From NCBI GenBank assembly GCA_944990035.1, contig CALYLX010000142.1, forward strand, positions 1,302,001 through 1,366,000: DNA of 64,000 nt. Direction: 5' to 3'. The translations under genes and the position numbers were made by a program. A model generated the notes under the pieces. That model was not told where the DNA came from, ran no database searches, and saw nothing but the letters and a program-made list of their open reading frames with translations. This stretch comes from Clitopilus passeckerianus. Lineage: Eukaryota; Basidiomycota; Agaricomycetes; Agaricales; Entolomataceae. Every line of letters starts with the position of its first letter. The first letter of the stretch is position 1. Below, piece after piece: positions 46,622 to 56,154 of the stretch.

Positions 46622-48506
46622 ATGGAGGCAGCAACTCAGAGCTACGCACTATATTCGACACAGGCCACAAATCATCAACTGCACGCGTCCTCATGGCATC
46701 ATAACGAGGTGCATGTATCTGGGCCATCTCCAGCCCTGACATCAACATACTCTGGGGTGGCCTTTTCAGAGTATCCTTCACCTGCTCCTTCATCTACCTC
46801 TCCGCCGTTCTCTCAGTCGGAACAGTACCTTCCTCAATCCCAACCATCACCAACACTTTCTAACGCTGGTTCACTGCTTTCGCCGACGCACTTTTCACAA
46901 ATGGATCCGAAAATCGGTCCTGAGAGAACTGCACCGCGTCGGGCTCGACATATTGCGGACCCAATCGGTCGCGTTCGCCGAACGTCGACCGGCCTTCACA
47001 GGGCAGGTGCAGAAGCTGGGCCATCGTCGGTACGTGATCTTTCTACCTATTTAGATCCTCGTTTTATGACAATTCTGATTCCTATACGTGCTTAGCTCCA
47101 TCTACCACCTTCTCGTCGCCATTCTCTGGATGATCATGAAGCCTTTAGCCCTGGGCACGATGATCTCTCACTTCAAATCGGCGCGTCCCCTTCCCAGCAA
47201 CTTCAATCACCTATTCCCCACCCTATGACCCCGACCTCTATGGCATCTCCGTCTTTCTCCTCCCATACTCGCGGACATCTCAGGGCTGTCTCAAATGCGA
47301 GCTCACATCATTTCCGTGTTCCTTCGCCAGCCATGAGTGTGACGTCGGTATTGACCTCCGTCTCATCTACTTCTGGTGCACCACGAATGGCCCACCAGAC
47401 TTACGAACGCGACAACGAAAACGAGCCGGTAGATGAAGAATCTCCTAGACAGAAACATAAGAAACGGCGCCTCGACAACGGCCAACGCAAGCTGATCTGC
47501 CAATATGCACAGAAATACCCAAATGCTCGACAGGAGGACATAGCAAAAGTCCATGGGGTCGAACGGAGCACAATCAGCAAAATCCTCAAATTTAAGGAGA
47601 AGTGGCTGAATATGTCTGACGACCAGAACAATGGCGTCGCTAAACACAGGTTCGTAGCCCCGGCTTCTACCATGTATCCTACCTGCTAATTGACAACGTT
47701 ACAGACCGTCCAAATTTCCTACCCTCGAGCATGAAATGCTCAACTGGGTCGAAGAAATGTCGAACAAAGGTGAAAGTATCTCTGACAAGAGTATTCGCGA
47801 AGCCGGGAAAGAGGTCGCTAGAAGGCTTAACATACCCGACGAGAAGTTCAAAGCGAGCTCTGGCTGGGTCGAAAACTTCAAGAACCGTACCAATATCCGC
47901 CATGGTGTATGGCTAGATGCGCCTACTGCTACAAGACTCCCCCTGCCGCCTGACGACGATTCCTACGCGGCAGGACTCCATGGTCCTCTACTCCCCTCTA
48001 GCACCGCCGTGTTCGCTGCACTGAAGATGAGCCAGTACGGCATAACACCCACTGCTGACGAGACCGTTGTCAATTCCCCATGTTCGCCGATTGTTCACGA
48101 CTACCCTGGCCATTCATCTGTACTTCCCCCGCCTCCCTGGAACACCCTCGGAGATGCTTCTGCATCCAGTATGCAACAATTATCAGCCCTTTCACCACAC
48201 TCCCCGACCAGCCCTCACCACGAGGAAGCGGGAAGTTCCCGCCTTGTCTCACCGCTAACCCATCAACCCCTGGTCTCACTTGCTAGCCAGGACCCGTCGA
48301 GAGTCGACTATTACTCTGAGTTAAACTATGGACCAAAACCGGTACCTACTCTGGCGCAGACCGAAGACGCACTAGATATGATCGTATCGTTCGTCGAGAA
48401 CCACAGGGTCCTGAAGGCTGAGCAGCGAGAATGGCTTACCAAAATTAAGGAAGCACTTCATCGCTACGCAAACTCAACTGTGGCCGAACGCAACCGGTCA
48501 CCTTGA
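46622..48506 (+). CDS. CENP-B/Tc5-type helix-turn-helix DNA-binding protein
   Basis: Three exons (46622-47029, 47096-47649, 47705-48506) give 587 residues. Residues 1-270 are Ser/Pro-rich and disordered. A basic patch KHKKRRLDNGQRKLICQYA starts the first HTH, which continues ARQEDIAKVHGVERSTISKI, a Psq/CENP-B N-terminal motif. A second HTH of the Tc5 transposase DNA-binding type follows: LEHEMLNWVEEMSNKGESIS, then GWVENFKNR. No DDE catalytic domain follows, so this is a pogo-like DNA-binding domain reused in a host regulator, close to the ARS-binding/CENP-B class. The C-terminal 270 residues are Pro/Ser-rich with a short conserved helix near the end (TEDALDMIVSFVENHRVLK). Targets are unknown. 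Confidence 0.85.
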
Positions 48507-49085
48507 TTGCTTGTACATTTCCCCTGTATGATATTCCTCTGTCATTGTGGCCTACTATCCCCTGGACATTTGTTGTCTCATGCAATTTTACCTCGTATTA
48601 CTAGTGCTCATGCATTGTTTCTCATCGTGGCATATCTCTCGCAATACCTCTCATACCCCTCATGTATTTCATTTCACCGCACTGCATGATTTTCATCCAC
48701 GCATCACGCATCATTGTCTCCCATTCATCATCTCGCATTCTCAGCATTTGTTGTAGCCAGTCAGTCGCCAGTAGGCCTTAATGATAGGCATTGCAAACAC
48801 GAGTCTCTCGCCTGCAAATACGTCGTTGAGTAATTACTACTATCGTTATTGGTAATTCTGGTGCTCTAGGCACTTTTAATAAATAAATTACAAAGTTTTT
48901 GTTCCTCTAAAACTTGTTTTCAGTTACAAATTACATTTGTACAGTGGAAGTCCATGAAAGCGAGTTCAAAGCAAGAATGGCAGTTTTACATCCAAAGAAG
49001 TGGAGAGTGGGTCCGTGTCATTCCCCAGGGGGGTTAGCCATACGCGGCATATTGATGGTCTTGATAATTCTATTAGAATTTCAGT
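48507..49085. other. Convergent intergenic region
   Basis: The 3' flanks of the CENP-B-like gene and the Zn2Cys6 gene meet here. The DNA is T-rich and I see no gene. Confidence 0.5.
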
Positions 49086-52000
49086 TTAATCATGGGGCCG
49101 ATGGGACAGGAAAACTAAGCGCACGGTTGTAGATGGTTGTCCATATTCCGCTTTCATTTCAACATCGGTGTTTGCATCCGCCTGAGGTGGGGGTGAACCA
49201 GGAAGGGACATGCCCATATGTGTGAACTGGGGTTCCCCAGCGAGAGCAGCCTGATACGTTCGGGACATCTCACGAGCCTGCTCGCCAGCCTCCTCATATG
49301 AGTAACTATATTGCTCCAACCCCTCGATACAGTTCTTGACCTCAGGTCGACCCAGGCGAGCGAGCATAGTCCCAGCGTGGATACAGCTGATGTGCATAAC
49401 GGCCGGGTCCAATTTCTGTTCACGGGTGCAGTTTAGTACCGGTGCCGCAATAGAAACCGATGCGAAAGTACGTACTAGGTAACCGTTGAGAGTCAAGACA
49501 GAAGCCTATTAGTTCATTAGTTCAGCATTGAGTATGCTGGAGCCTAAAAGTGAACCGCACCAGTCCCGCAATTCTAGTAGCACCTTTCATAGCTTCGTCC
49601 ACGACCTTGCGCTTCAGTCTAGTTACATCCGGATCGTCGGGAGGACGAGTGCGGTCATTCAGCTCTTTGAATCCGAAATCGTCCAAGGCATTAAAGAGAA
49701 TAATCCACATAACATGGTAGGTCGCATCACTGGCGCAAGCGGACACAGCCTGGGGCGAATCGCCATCAGTCCTATGGACGGCATTGCCGTATAAAGGATG
49801 TACTACTTACGGATACGAAATCCCAATCACCCTTGAAGTTACTTGGAACACCGACCGTACTTAAGAATTCATGCCGCCAGCTGTCGAGCTCTTCCGTGAA
49901 GGAAACGGCCACTTCGTACGGTATTCCCTTTGTGTCTGTATCTGGTTTCCAAAACTCGGACATCCGCCTCGCCGTGCGAGCCAAAGAGTGTGCAGCATTA
50001 TACCATCCCTAGTCCGGATCAGTAAAACTCCAACGATTCTACAGAGAAGAAATGTACCAGAATCTGAAAGGTCCATCAGGAACAAAGTCGTCGATTATTC
50101 AACGAGAAATATCACGTACTTGAAGGTGCTCCCTCGGTGAGAAAGATGGACCTCCTTGCATTTCTACCACCGTATTAGCGTCAACATCGTAGGCCGTGTA
50201 AAAATCGATATCATAATCTCCGTCAGCGAGAACAGGTTTTCGGCGATAATAGGCAGAGGCATATGCATCACAGATGCAGGCCATCCACCACGCAAATATC
50301 ATGGTTGATTTTAGCTCATGATTTTGGATCGAATTGAGGGTGGCCTTGTGATTAAGCTAAATATCAGGATCAGAAAAAACTGCGCAGACTTCCGGGTAAC
50401 AGAAGACTTTACCTGCAGGTCGAGTAGGTGACGCGTTGCTGCCGTTAACCAAAAGCCGCGGAAACCTGAGTTTGATCAGCCGCATTATTCCAGCGATGAA
50501 GAGATATTCGCACCAGTTGGATCATCTGCGATTTCTACAATACCGTATGATGTGAGCAAATGGACATCACGAGGGGATCGGTATGCTTACGGCTCTGCAG
50601 CGGCTCAATTAGGAGTGCAATAACGATATTGTCCTGGTTCGGTATCCGATGGACTTTTAATGCCTCGGCCAGGCTTTGAGCTCGGTTGATCAGGGTCTTG
50701 GCGAGTATACTCTGGCCATTATGTCGTTTTCGGTCAGCTTGCAGAACTGGGTGCTCGGAGAACTTGGTTCCCCATGCAAGGACGGTCGCTACCAATGCCG
50801 GATGTAAGGGAGGGGATTGGCTCGGGGCTGACAATGATGCTCCCAGCTCGAGTCGGGCTTTGAACGAGTCACGACTGAGGAGTGGGATCCGAGTATGTAC
50901 AATCTGGAAGTACACCTCCACCAAATCAAGAGTAAATCTGTTTCAGAATTGAATGGCATCAAAAAGTCAGCTCTTCAACCTTGGAAAATGTTCGCCAATG
51001 CTCGGCGATGGAGGGAGAATTTCGCTGGCTATCTACTAATGCCCCGATATGGTATCGGTCATCCCCCGTTGATGGGCTGCGAAATGAACGCCAAAAACCG
51101 AGATGATACATACTCAGCTTTAAATCGGTCACCTTCGAGTTTGTGGCCTTCGTCACCCCAGGCGTCGTAAGGGGAACCTGGTTGGGCATGCGCACCCAAA
51201 AATGGTTGCTGATCCCTGAATGCTTAATTGTTAGTCTGCTAAAAGGGACAAAAAGGATCTTCAACTAACTCGGTGATATCAGGCGGCGCAAAGATATAGG
51301 AAAGTAATTCCCTCGTTGTCGTCTGGAGAGTTATATTCGGCGTGAAGCCGTATCTGACCGAGAGAGGCAGATGGCCATTGACAGGAGCGGCATGCGATGC
51401 CGCACCATTTTCAAGAATACAGGAGCTGCGAGCAGGCTAATCAGGAAACGCCCATATCCGTTTTATGAACGCGTGAAGATGGTGCTTACACTAGAGGCAT
51501 AGTTGCCGGAGATGAACCGCTGAAGGATAAATGAACAACTCGAAAGGGATATAGCATAAGGAATCAGGTACTTTGGTGATGGTGGAGACGCAAAGCGTCC
51601 GAGGATAGCAGCCTTCTGGCCAGAGGCGTCCATGACAGTGGGAGGATACTTGCTCGCTCCGCTTAGATTCCTTGGCCGGCGATTTAACGTCTGAGCGCGT
51701 TTCTTTTCGCTCGTAGCTTGTTGTACATAGTGTCTAAATTGACCGGGGGAGTGAGATTTTACCTGTGTGGGTGCGGCATGTGAACACTTACGTGCATGGG
51801 TAATTCTTTGATTGGCAGTGCTGGTTACGGTGGGTCAAGGCCACGATCCCAAGAATCGGTAAGGTAGGCTCACCTGGCACTGGAGACAGATACGAAAGTC
51901 AGCGGACGGTATCCAATGAGTAAACGGATGTGAGCTACCTTGTCTTGCCCAGGAATGCGGTTGCATTTCACTTTGCGCGACCTACGGATCCAATTATGAG

Positions 52001-52247
52001 TGATTGGCTGATAGGAGGGTGAATGTCTGGGCATGCCTGCAAGCGTCGCAAGCAGTATTCTGCTTCCGGGGCGGCGGTTGGTTTTTTGTGTAGTCAGTCA
52101 AGTGAGCCTGATGGTTGGATTGTTCTGAGAAGTCGTCGAAACCTGGGTTGTTATTGGATGTGTTATGTGGGGAGTGACCGCAGTCGACGGACCTTGCGGG
52201 CTGACTGACGAATGGTCGGAGCCGTTCTGAGAAATCCTTGATAGCAT
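49086..52247 (-). CDS. Zn(II)2Cys6 transcription factor with fungal-specific TF domain
   Basis: Eighteen exons give 745 residues: 52247-52193, 52142-52037, 51981-51939, 51879-51874, 51820-51792, 51733-51490, 51436-51271, 51215-51114, 51077-50980, 50915-50591, 50534-50514, 50465-50413, 50356-50120, 50063-50058, 50008-49811, 49749-49561, 49505-49476, 49415-49086. The zinc cluster is C-x2-C-x6-C-x8-C-x2-C-x6-C, from ACDACRSRKVKCNRIPGQDK to CTHYVQQ. It is spread over exons 2 to 5. The regulator domain runs from IAEHWRTFSKVYFQIVHTRI through GFWLTAATRHLLDLQ to GWYNAAHSLARTARRM. Intron 2 is GC-AG; exons 4 and 14 are six bases each. Such factors bind CGG pairs and control metabolic or developmental genes; the target set is unknown. 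It is divergent from TOM22 across 199 bp. Confidence 0.9.
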
Positions 52248-52446
52248 GGCTTTGAGAAAGGAACGATTAGAAAGAGGACAGCGACGACAAGGGGAAAGGA
52301 AAGGACATCTGAGCGGATTTGCCTTTCTACTTATACTTTAGCGGCGAGTTTGAGGCACTAATAGAGCCAAGCAAATGTTCCAATAAGGTAAACACTCCGC
52401 CAGCACTTTCGGTTCCGAAAATTTATATTCTTACCAGCGCACCACC

Positions 52447-52989
52447 ATGGTCAAAGTTCAGATTGTCGAGGAAAAGGACGTCGCCAGCAATTCTCCCTAC
52501 GCTACCGACGACGAGTCACGAACAAGCTCAACTGACTCAATTTCCTCAATTGGCTCTGATGCCTCCGACGTTGACGAATCCTTCTTCGACCGCGTAGCTG
52601 CTCTCGTCGACATTGTGCCGCCAACAACACGTCATACAATCTCGTCGCGCATTTCCAAGACGGCTTCCTACCTCAAGAAGGGCGGAAAGATTGCAGGAAA
52701 CATCGTCTGGATTGTCACCACGTCAGCGCTGCTGGTGGCCCTTCCTCTTGCCCTCAGTCTGGAGGACGAAGCCAAGCTTGTCGCTCAAGAGAAGGAGATG
52801 CTCGAACAACAACAGGGAGCCCAGCAGGTCAGTTATTTCTAACCCTCATTCGCAAAGCTTTGCATGCTGAACCGTTTGCTGTCTCAGATGCTTGCTCCGT
52901 CAATGTATCCTCAGGGGCAGACCCAAACCAACCTAAAGGGCTCGTCCCGCCTGGCTTCTAGTTTAGGAACACCCGCCCCATGCCTATAG
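52447..52989 (+). CDS. TOM22: Mitochondrial import receptor subunit TOM22
   Basis: Two exons (52447-52827, 52888-52989) give 160 residues. An acidic N-terminus (EEKDVASNSPYATDDESRTS) faces the cytosol and receives presequences. SFFDRVAALVDIVPPTTRHT precedes the single membrane span IVWIVTTSALLVALPLALSL. The conserved proline in the span is present. After it comes an acidic stretch and a short intermembrane-space tail. TOM22 is the central receptor of the TOM complex in the outer mitochondrial membrane. Confidence 0.92.
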
Positions 52990-53462
52990 ACGTTCATACC
53001 GCCTCCTAAGGATTGACACGGCCGCCGCTTACTGCATACTATGACATTTACGGCCTCCCATAATAGCAACGCATGCCACGTCAATTCTCGCTGTCGACAA
53101 CCGAAAATTACCGTAATTACACTACATAGTCGTCAATTGTACACGCACACCTCCCAACTGCTTTCCATCTATTAATTTAATGTCCAGTTGCGATGCCGAC
53201 TTTGGAGACTTCTGCATTCCCCTCAATGTGCGCAAACATTAAGGTTAAATGAAGTTTGTCAAGATAATTATATTCAGAAATCTACGATCTACATCTCTAC
53301 TCGGAAGCCTTTGTATCCTATCAGTCAGCATACGAAGTTTAAAAATGAACGTATCACGTACCAGAGTTGGTCTGGCAGGGAACACCGCTGGACGGACGAA
53401 GTTTTCCCTATGAAACAAACGCCCATATCAGCTAAACGCACGTGTTGTAGATAGTCTAGAAC
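52990..53462. other. Convergent intergenic region
   Basis: Between the 3' ends of TOM22 and NDUFA9 I see no coding or RNA feature. Confidence 0.5.
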
Positions 53463-54846
53463 CTACGCAGATCGATAACGCCTAAGATACTTGACTGCGT
53501 GAGTCTCGATCTCAGTCGGCTCGACACCAAGAGCTGCCCAGTCGCCAGGGACGTCAGCATCATCAATGAACCGGCGTTCGACTTCGTCAGGGCTAAGAGC
53601 AGGCCACCAGACGTTCTGAGCAAGTTTGGCAAGAGCTGTTGCAGCCGCCTTGGGAAGCACAGGAGCCTTAGAAGGCTCGGTAATGGCGATTGATGACACG
53701 AGATCCAAGAGGTACTCATAGGTCAAAGTGGAAGGACCTGGTAGTGAAAGTGTGCCATTCAACTGAGGGATGGACATGAGGTTTGCCAAACCCTGAGCAA
53801 CGTCGAGAACCTGTCAGGACGAAATGTTCGTAAGCCATTGATACGTTGGCTTAACGAGATGACCTACATGGACCGGGCGTATTTTTGTCTTGCCGTAGTT
53901 TAATTTCCACCAGATAGGCCAAACTTTATTTGAAGTTAGTCAATCACCTTGGAGACAGAGCAGAAAGGCAACGTGCTAGCCATATTATTAAGGAGCTTGT
54001 CTTCATATCCGAACATCTGAGAAGGTCGAATGATGGTCGCTGTAGGGAATGCCTCTTTGACACGCTCTTCTCCTTCAGCCTTTGTTTGGTAAAACTTGGA
54101 TTTAGAGTCGTGCGAGGCATTTAGATGTGAAAGGTGCACGAAGCGAGAGACACCTGACTCGGCGGCAAGCTTGGCAATCCTCTGGGCACCATCAACATGA
54201 ACGGACTTGTAGTCGAAAGTCCTATGCGCCGAGGTCAGTCATAGAACCAAATTGTGCATTTATTGACGAACTTGGTTTCGTAGTCGCGTCCGACCAAGTT
54301 GTATACGATGTCCGAATGCCTCAAGCATTCAGCAATCTGGGCTTCGTTCCGGATATCCCATTCCTGTAAAAGACTTGAATATTCCGCCAGGGAAAGCCGA
54401 ATAAGGAGTTCCACGGACCATTCGAACAATCTGCCCAAGGTCTCCCATAGGTTTGAACAACCGTGCTTCATCCTCATCACGGTAAGGAATGATGACCTGA
54501 GTACCCTGCTTGGCTATAGAAAGAGAAAGAGAACAAATGATGAGCAACCAGACCAACACATAGAGCCATGGTAAATTCACCAAGTTTCGACACAAGGTAT
54601 CGACCCAAGAATCCAGTGCATCCAAAAACTGTCACGACGTGTCCACTAACGGCGCTGTATCCCGGGGGCCCTTGAGAGACTACAGGCTTGGTTGAAGGAA
54701 GGGTAACAAGGTCATGGTATGCTCGCTATAGAAAGTTGAAGCGTTGTTAGAACTTATTTTGACGCCGTAAGAATGAGGAATAGTACCCTTCCGGAGCTTT
54801 GAAGAGTACGCTGGAGGCGAACGGCGGCAGGTGAAGAGGCGAGCAT
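53463..54846 (-). CDS. NADH dehydrogenase (complex I) 39/40-kDa subunit NDUFA9
   Basis: Seven exons (54846-54787, 54725-54581, 54513-54419, 54363-54272, 54221-53977, 53923-53868, 53810-53463) give 346 residues. The NADPH-binding Rossmann motif is [16 protein letters not shown], followed by [20 protein letters not shown], and [10 protein letters not shown] matches the family. [21 protein letters not shown] holds the YxxxK-like pair. The subunit is an atypical short-chain dehydrogenase that stabilises complex I at the matrix arm. The first 25 residues are a presequence. Intron 5 (53976-53924) starts with GC: this is the only way to reach [19 protein letters not shown] in frame, and it has a perfect CTAAC branch site. 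Confidence 0.93.
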
Positions 54847-55010
54847 GCCTCTCTAGACGATGTGGATGGTTCGGTGGATGGCGGAGTCCTACGCTTCGCC
54901 AATTCCGATGGTCGTGGACCGTGGAAATTTTGCCAAACATGATTGGCTGAACCACCTGCCGCGACTTTGGGCTCTTCGCAGACCGCCTGGGCTAGCTCTT
55001 TCCTTTCTCT

Positions 55011-55388
55011 ATGGCTCAAGGAAAAACGAAAGGACTAGTGGCGAAGGCTCCTTCATCGAGGCACGCCTCAAAGGCCGCTGCAAACACAAAGAAGGGCCAG
55101 AGGCAGATTGCTCCCAAAAAGCAGAATCTAATCAAACAGGCAAAAATGAAGAAGGTTTGTCGTTGAACTTCCACAACTCACAGAAAACTTCTCAACCCTT
55201 AGCTTCTAGGAACTGACAGCAAAGATTAACCGCTCGATTGAGTCGCAAGTTGTCAATGCTGCATCGGGAGGAAAGCTCACGATCATGAAGAATACTGCCC
55301 CAGAATCGTAAGCTCTCAGCTAGAAACCCCTCACAAACTTTAACGTTTGGCTGTTAGATCTACGTCAAAAACAAAGCAAAAGCCGTAA
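55011..55388 (+). CDS. UPF0390/DUF2462 small basic nucleolar-type protein
   Basis: Three exons (55011-55154, 55210-55307, 55358-55388) give 90 residues. Nearly one in four residues is Lys or Arg. The family pattern is present: MAQG start, NTKKGQRQIAPKKQNLIKQA and LTAKINRSIESQVVNAAS. The human counterpart is the leydig cell tumour 10-kDa protein homologue. The family is thought to act in the nucleolus or on ribosomes, but the function is not established. It is head to head with NDUFA9 across 164 bp. Confidence 0.85.
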
Positions 55389-55712
55389 ATTATGAAGCAG
55401 GAGAAGCAACAAAAGCTGAAGGCTTCCATCCTTGCAACATTTTGTACCCTTACCTCTTGCCGGACGCCTCTGGATTGCACCTTCAAGTGCGGGGTGCTCA
55501 GTGGTCGCCGCTTGCTTTCTTCAGTTGTTTTGGATCCAACTCACTCATCAGGGGTGACCGAAGATGGCTGCCCAGTTGTAGAATTATGTATGCTATCTAC
55601 ATATTTCGCAATCTCGAAGGTTGAACTTAAGCCTGAGGGGCCATTTGCTCTTGACTCTTGACTCCGATAATCCATCCCCGGAACGTATTAGCGCATTGAG
55701 GTTGAATGTCAA
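55389..55712. other. Intergenic between UPF0390 gene and tRNA-Arg
   Basis: No further gene seen. This is the 3' flank of the UPF0390 gene and the 5' flank of the tRNA. Confidence 0.5.
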
Positions 55713-55784
55713 GGCCGCCTGGCGAAATGGCATCGCGTCTGACTACGAATCAGGAGATTGCAGGTTCGACCCCTGCGGTGGTCA
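55713..55784 (+). tRNA. tRNA-Arg (ACG), copy 1
   Basis: An intronless cloverleaf: acceptor GGCCGCC pairs with GGTGGTC (two G-U pairs). The anticodon loop CTACGAA, between TCTGA and TCAGG, gives ACG. The T arm is GCAGG-TTCGACC-CCTGC. Eight T follow at 55787-55794 as terminator. Confidence 0.93.
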
Positions 55785-55786
55785 TG

Positions 55787-55794
55787 TTTTTTTT
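55787..55794 (+). terminator. Pol III terminator of tRNA-Arg copy 1
   Basis: A run of eight T starts three bases after the tRNA 3' end. Confidence 0.8.
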
Positions 55795-55964
55795 GTCCGT
55801 TCCGGTATTTGAGCATTTTTTCCTTAGCTGGTTATCTTCGCACAAAGCTTCGATTGATACCGTAAAAATAATAAAGCAACTTCGCGACCTTGATCGCAGC
55901 TTCAATTATCAATACATCAATGGTCCAAGATATTCGCGGCCCGTCCAAAAAAGTACGACGGTCG

Positions 55965-55970
55965 AAAAAA
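55965..55970 (-). terminator. Pol III terminator of tRNA-Arg copy 2
   Basis: Six T on the minus strand, directly after the same ATG trinucleotide that follows copy 1. Confidence 0.75.
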
Positions 55971-55972
55971 CA

Positions 55973-56044
55973 TGACCACCGCAGGGGTCGAACCTGCAAT
56001 CTCCTGATTCGTAGTCAGACGCGATGCCATTTCGCCAGGCGGCC
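55973..56044 (-). tRNA. tRNA-Arg (ACG), copy 2, inverted
   Basis: This is base-for-base the same as copy 1 but on the minus strand, 188 bp downstream, so the two genes point at each other. About ten bases of 3' flank (ATGTTTTTT) are also shared, while the 5' flanks differ. Confidence 0.93.
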
Positions 56045-56154
56045 GTGTAGACTTTTAATGAAACAAAATCCACGTTCGGTAATTGTTACCACGATTCGGC
56101 TAGTATAAAAGTTCTCAAATCGGCAAACTTCAAAATCTTTTCGAGAGGACCACC

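Noticed and set aside
50915..50980. Apparent frame break in the Zn2Cys6 factor
   Set aside because: The acceptor GGTGGAG at 50916 joins RTFSK to VYFQIVH in phase; the first candidate acceptor was wrong.
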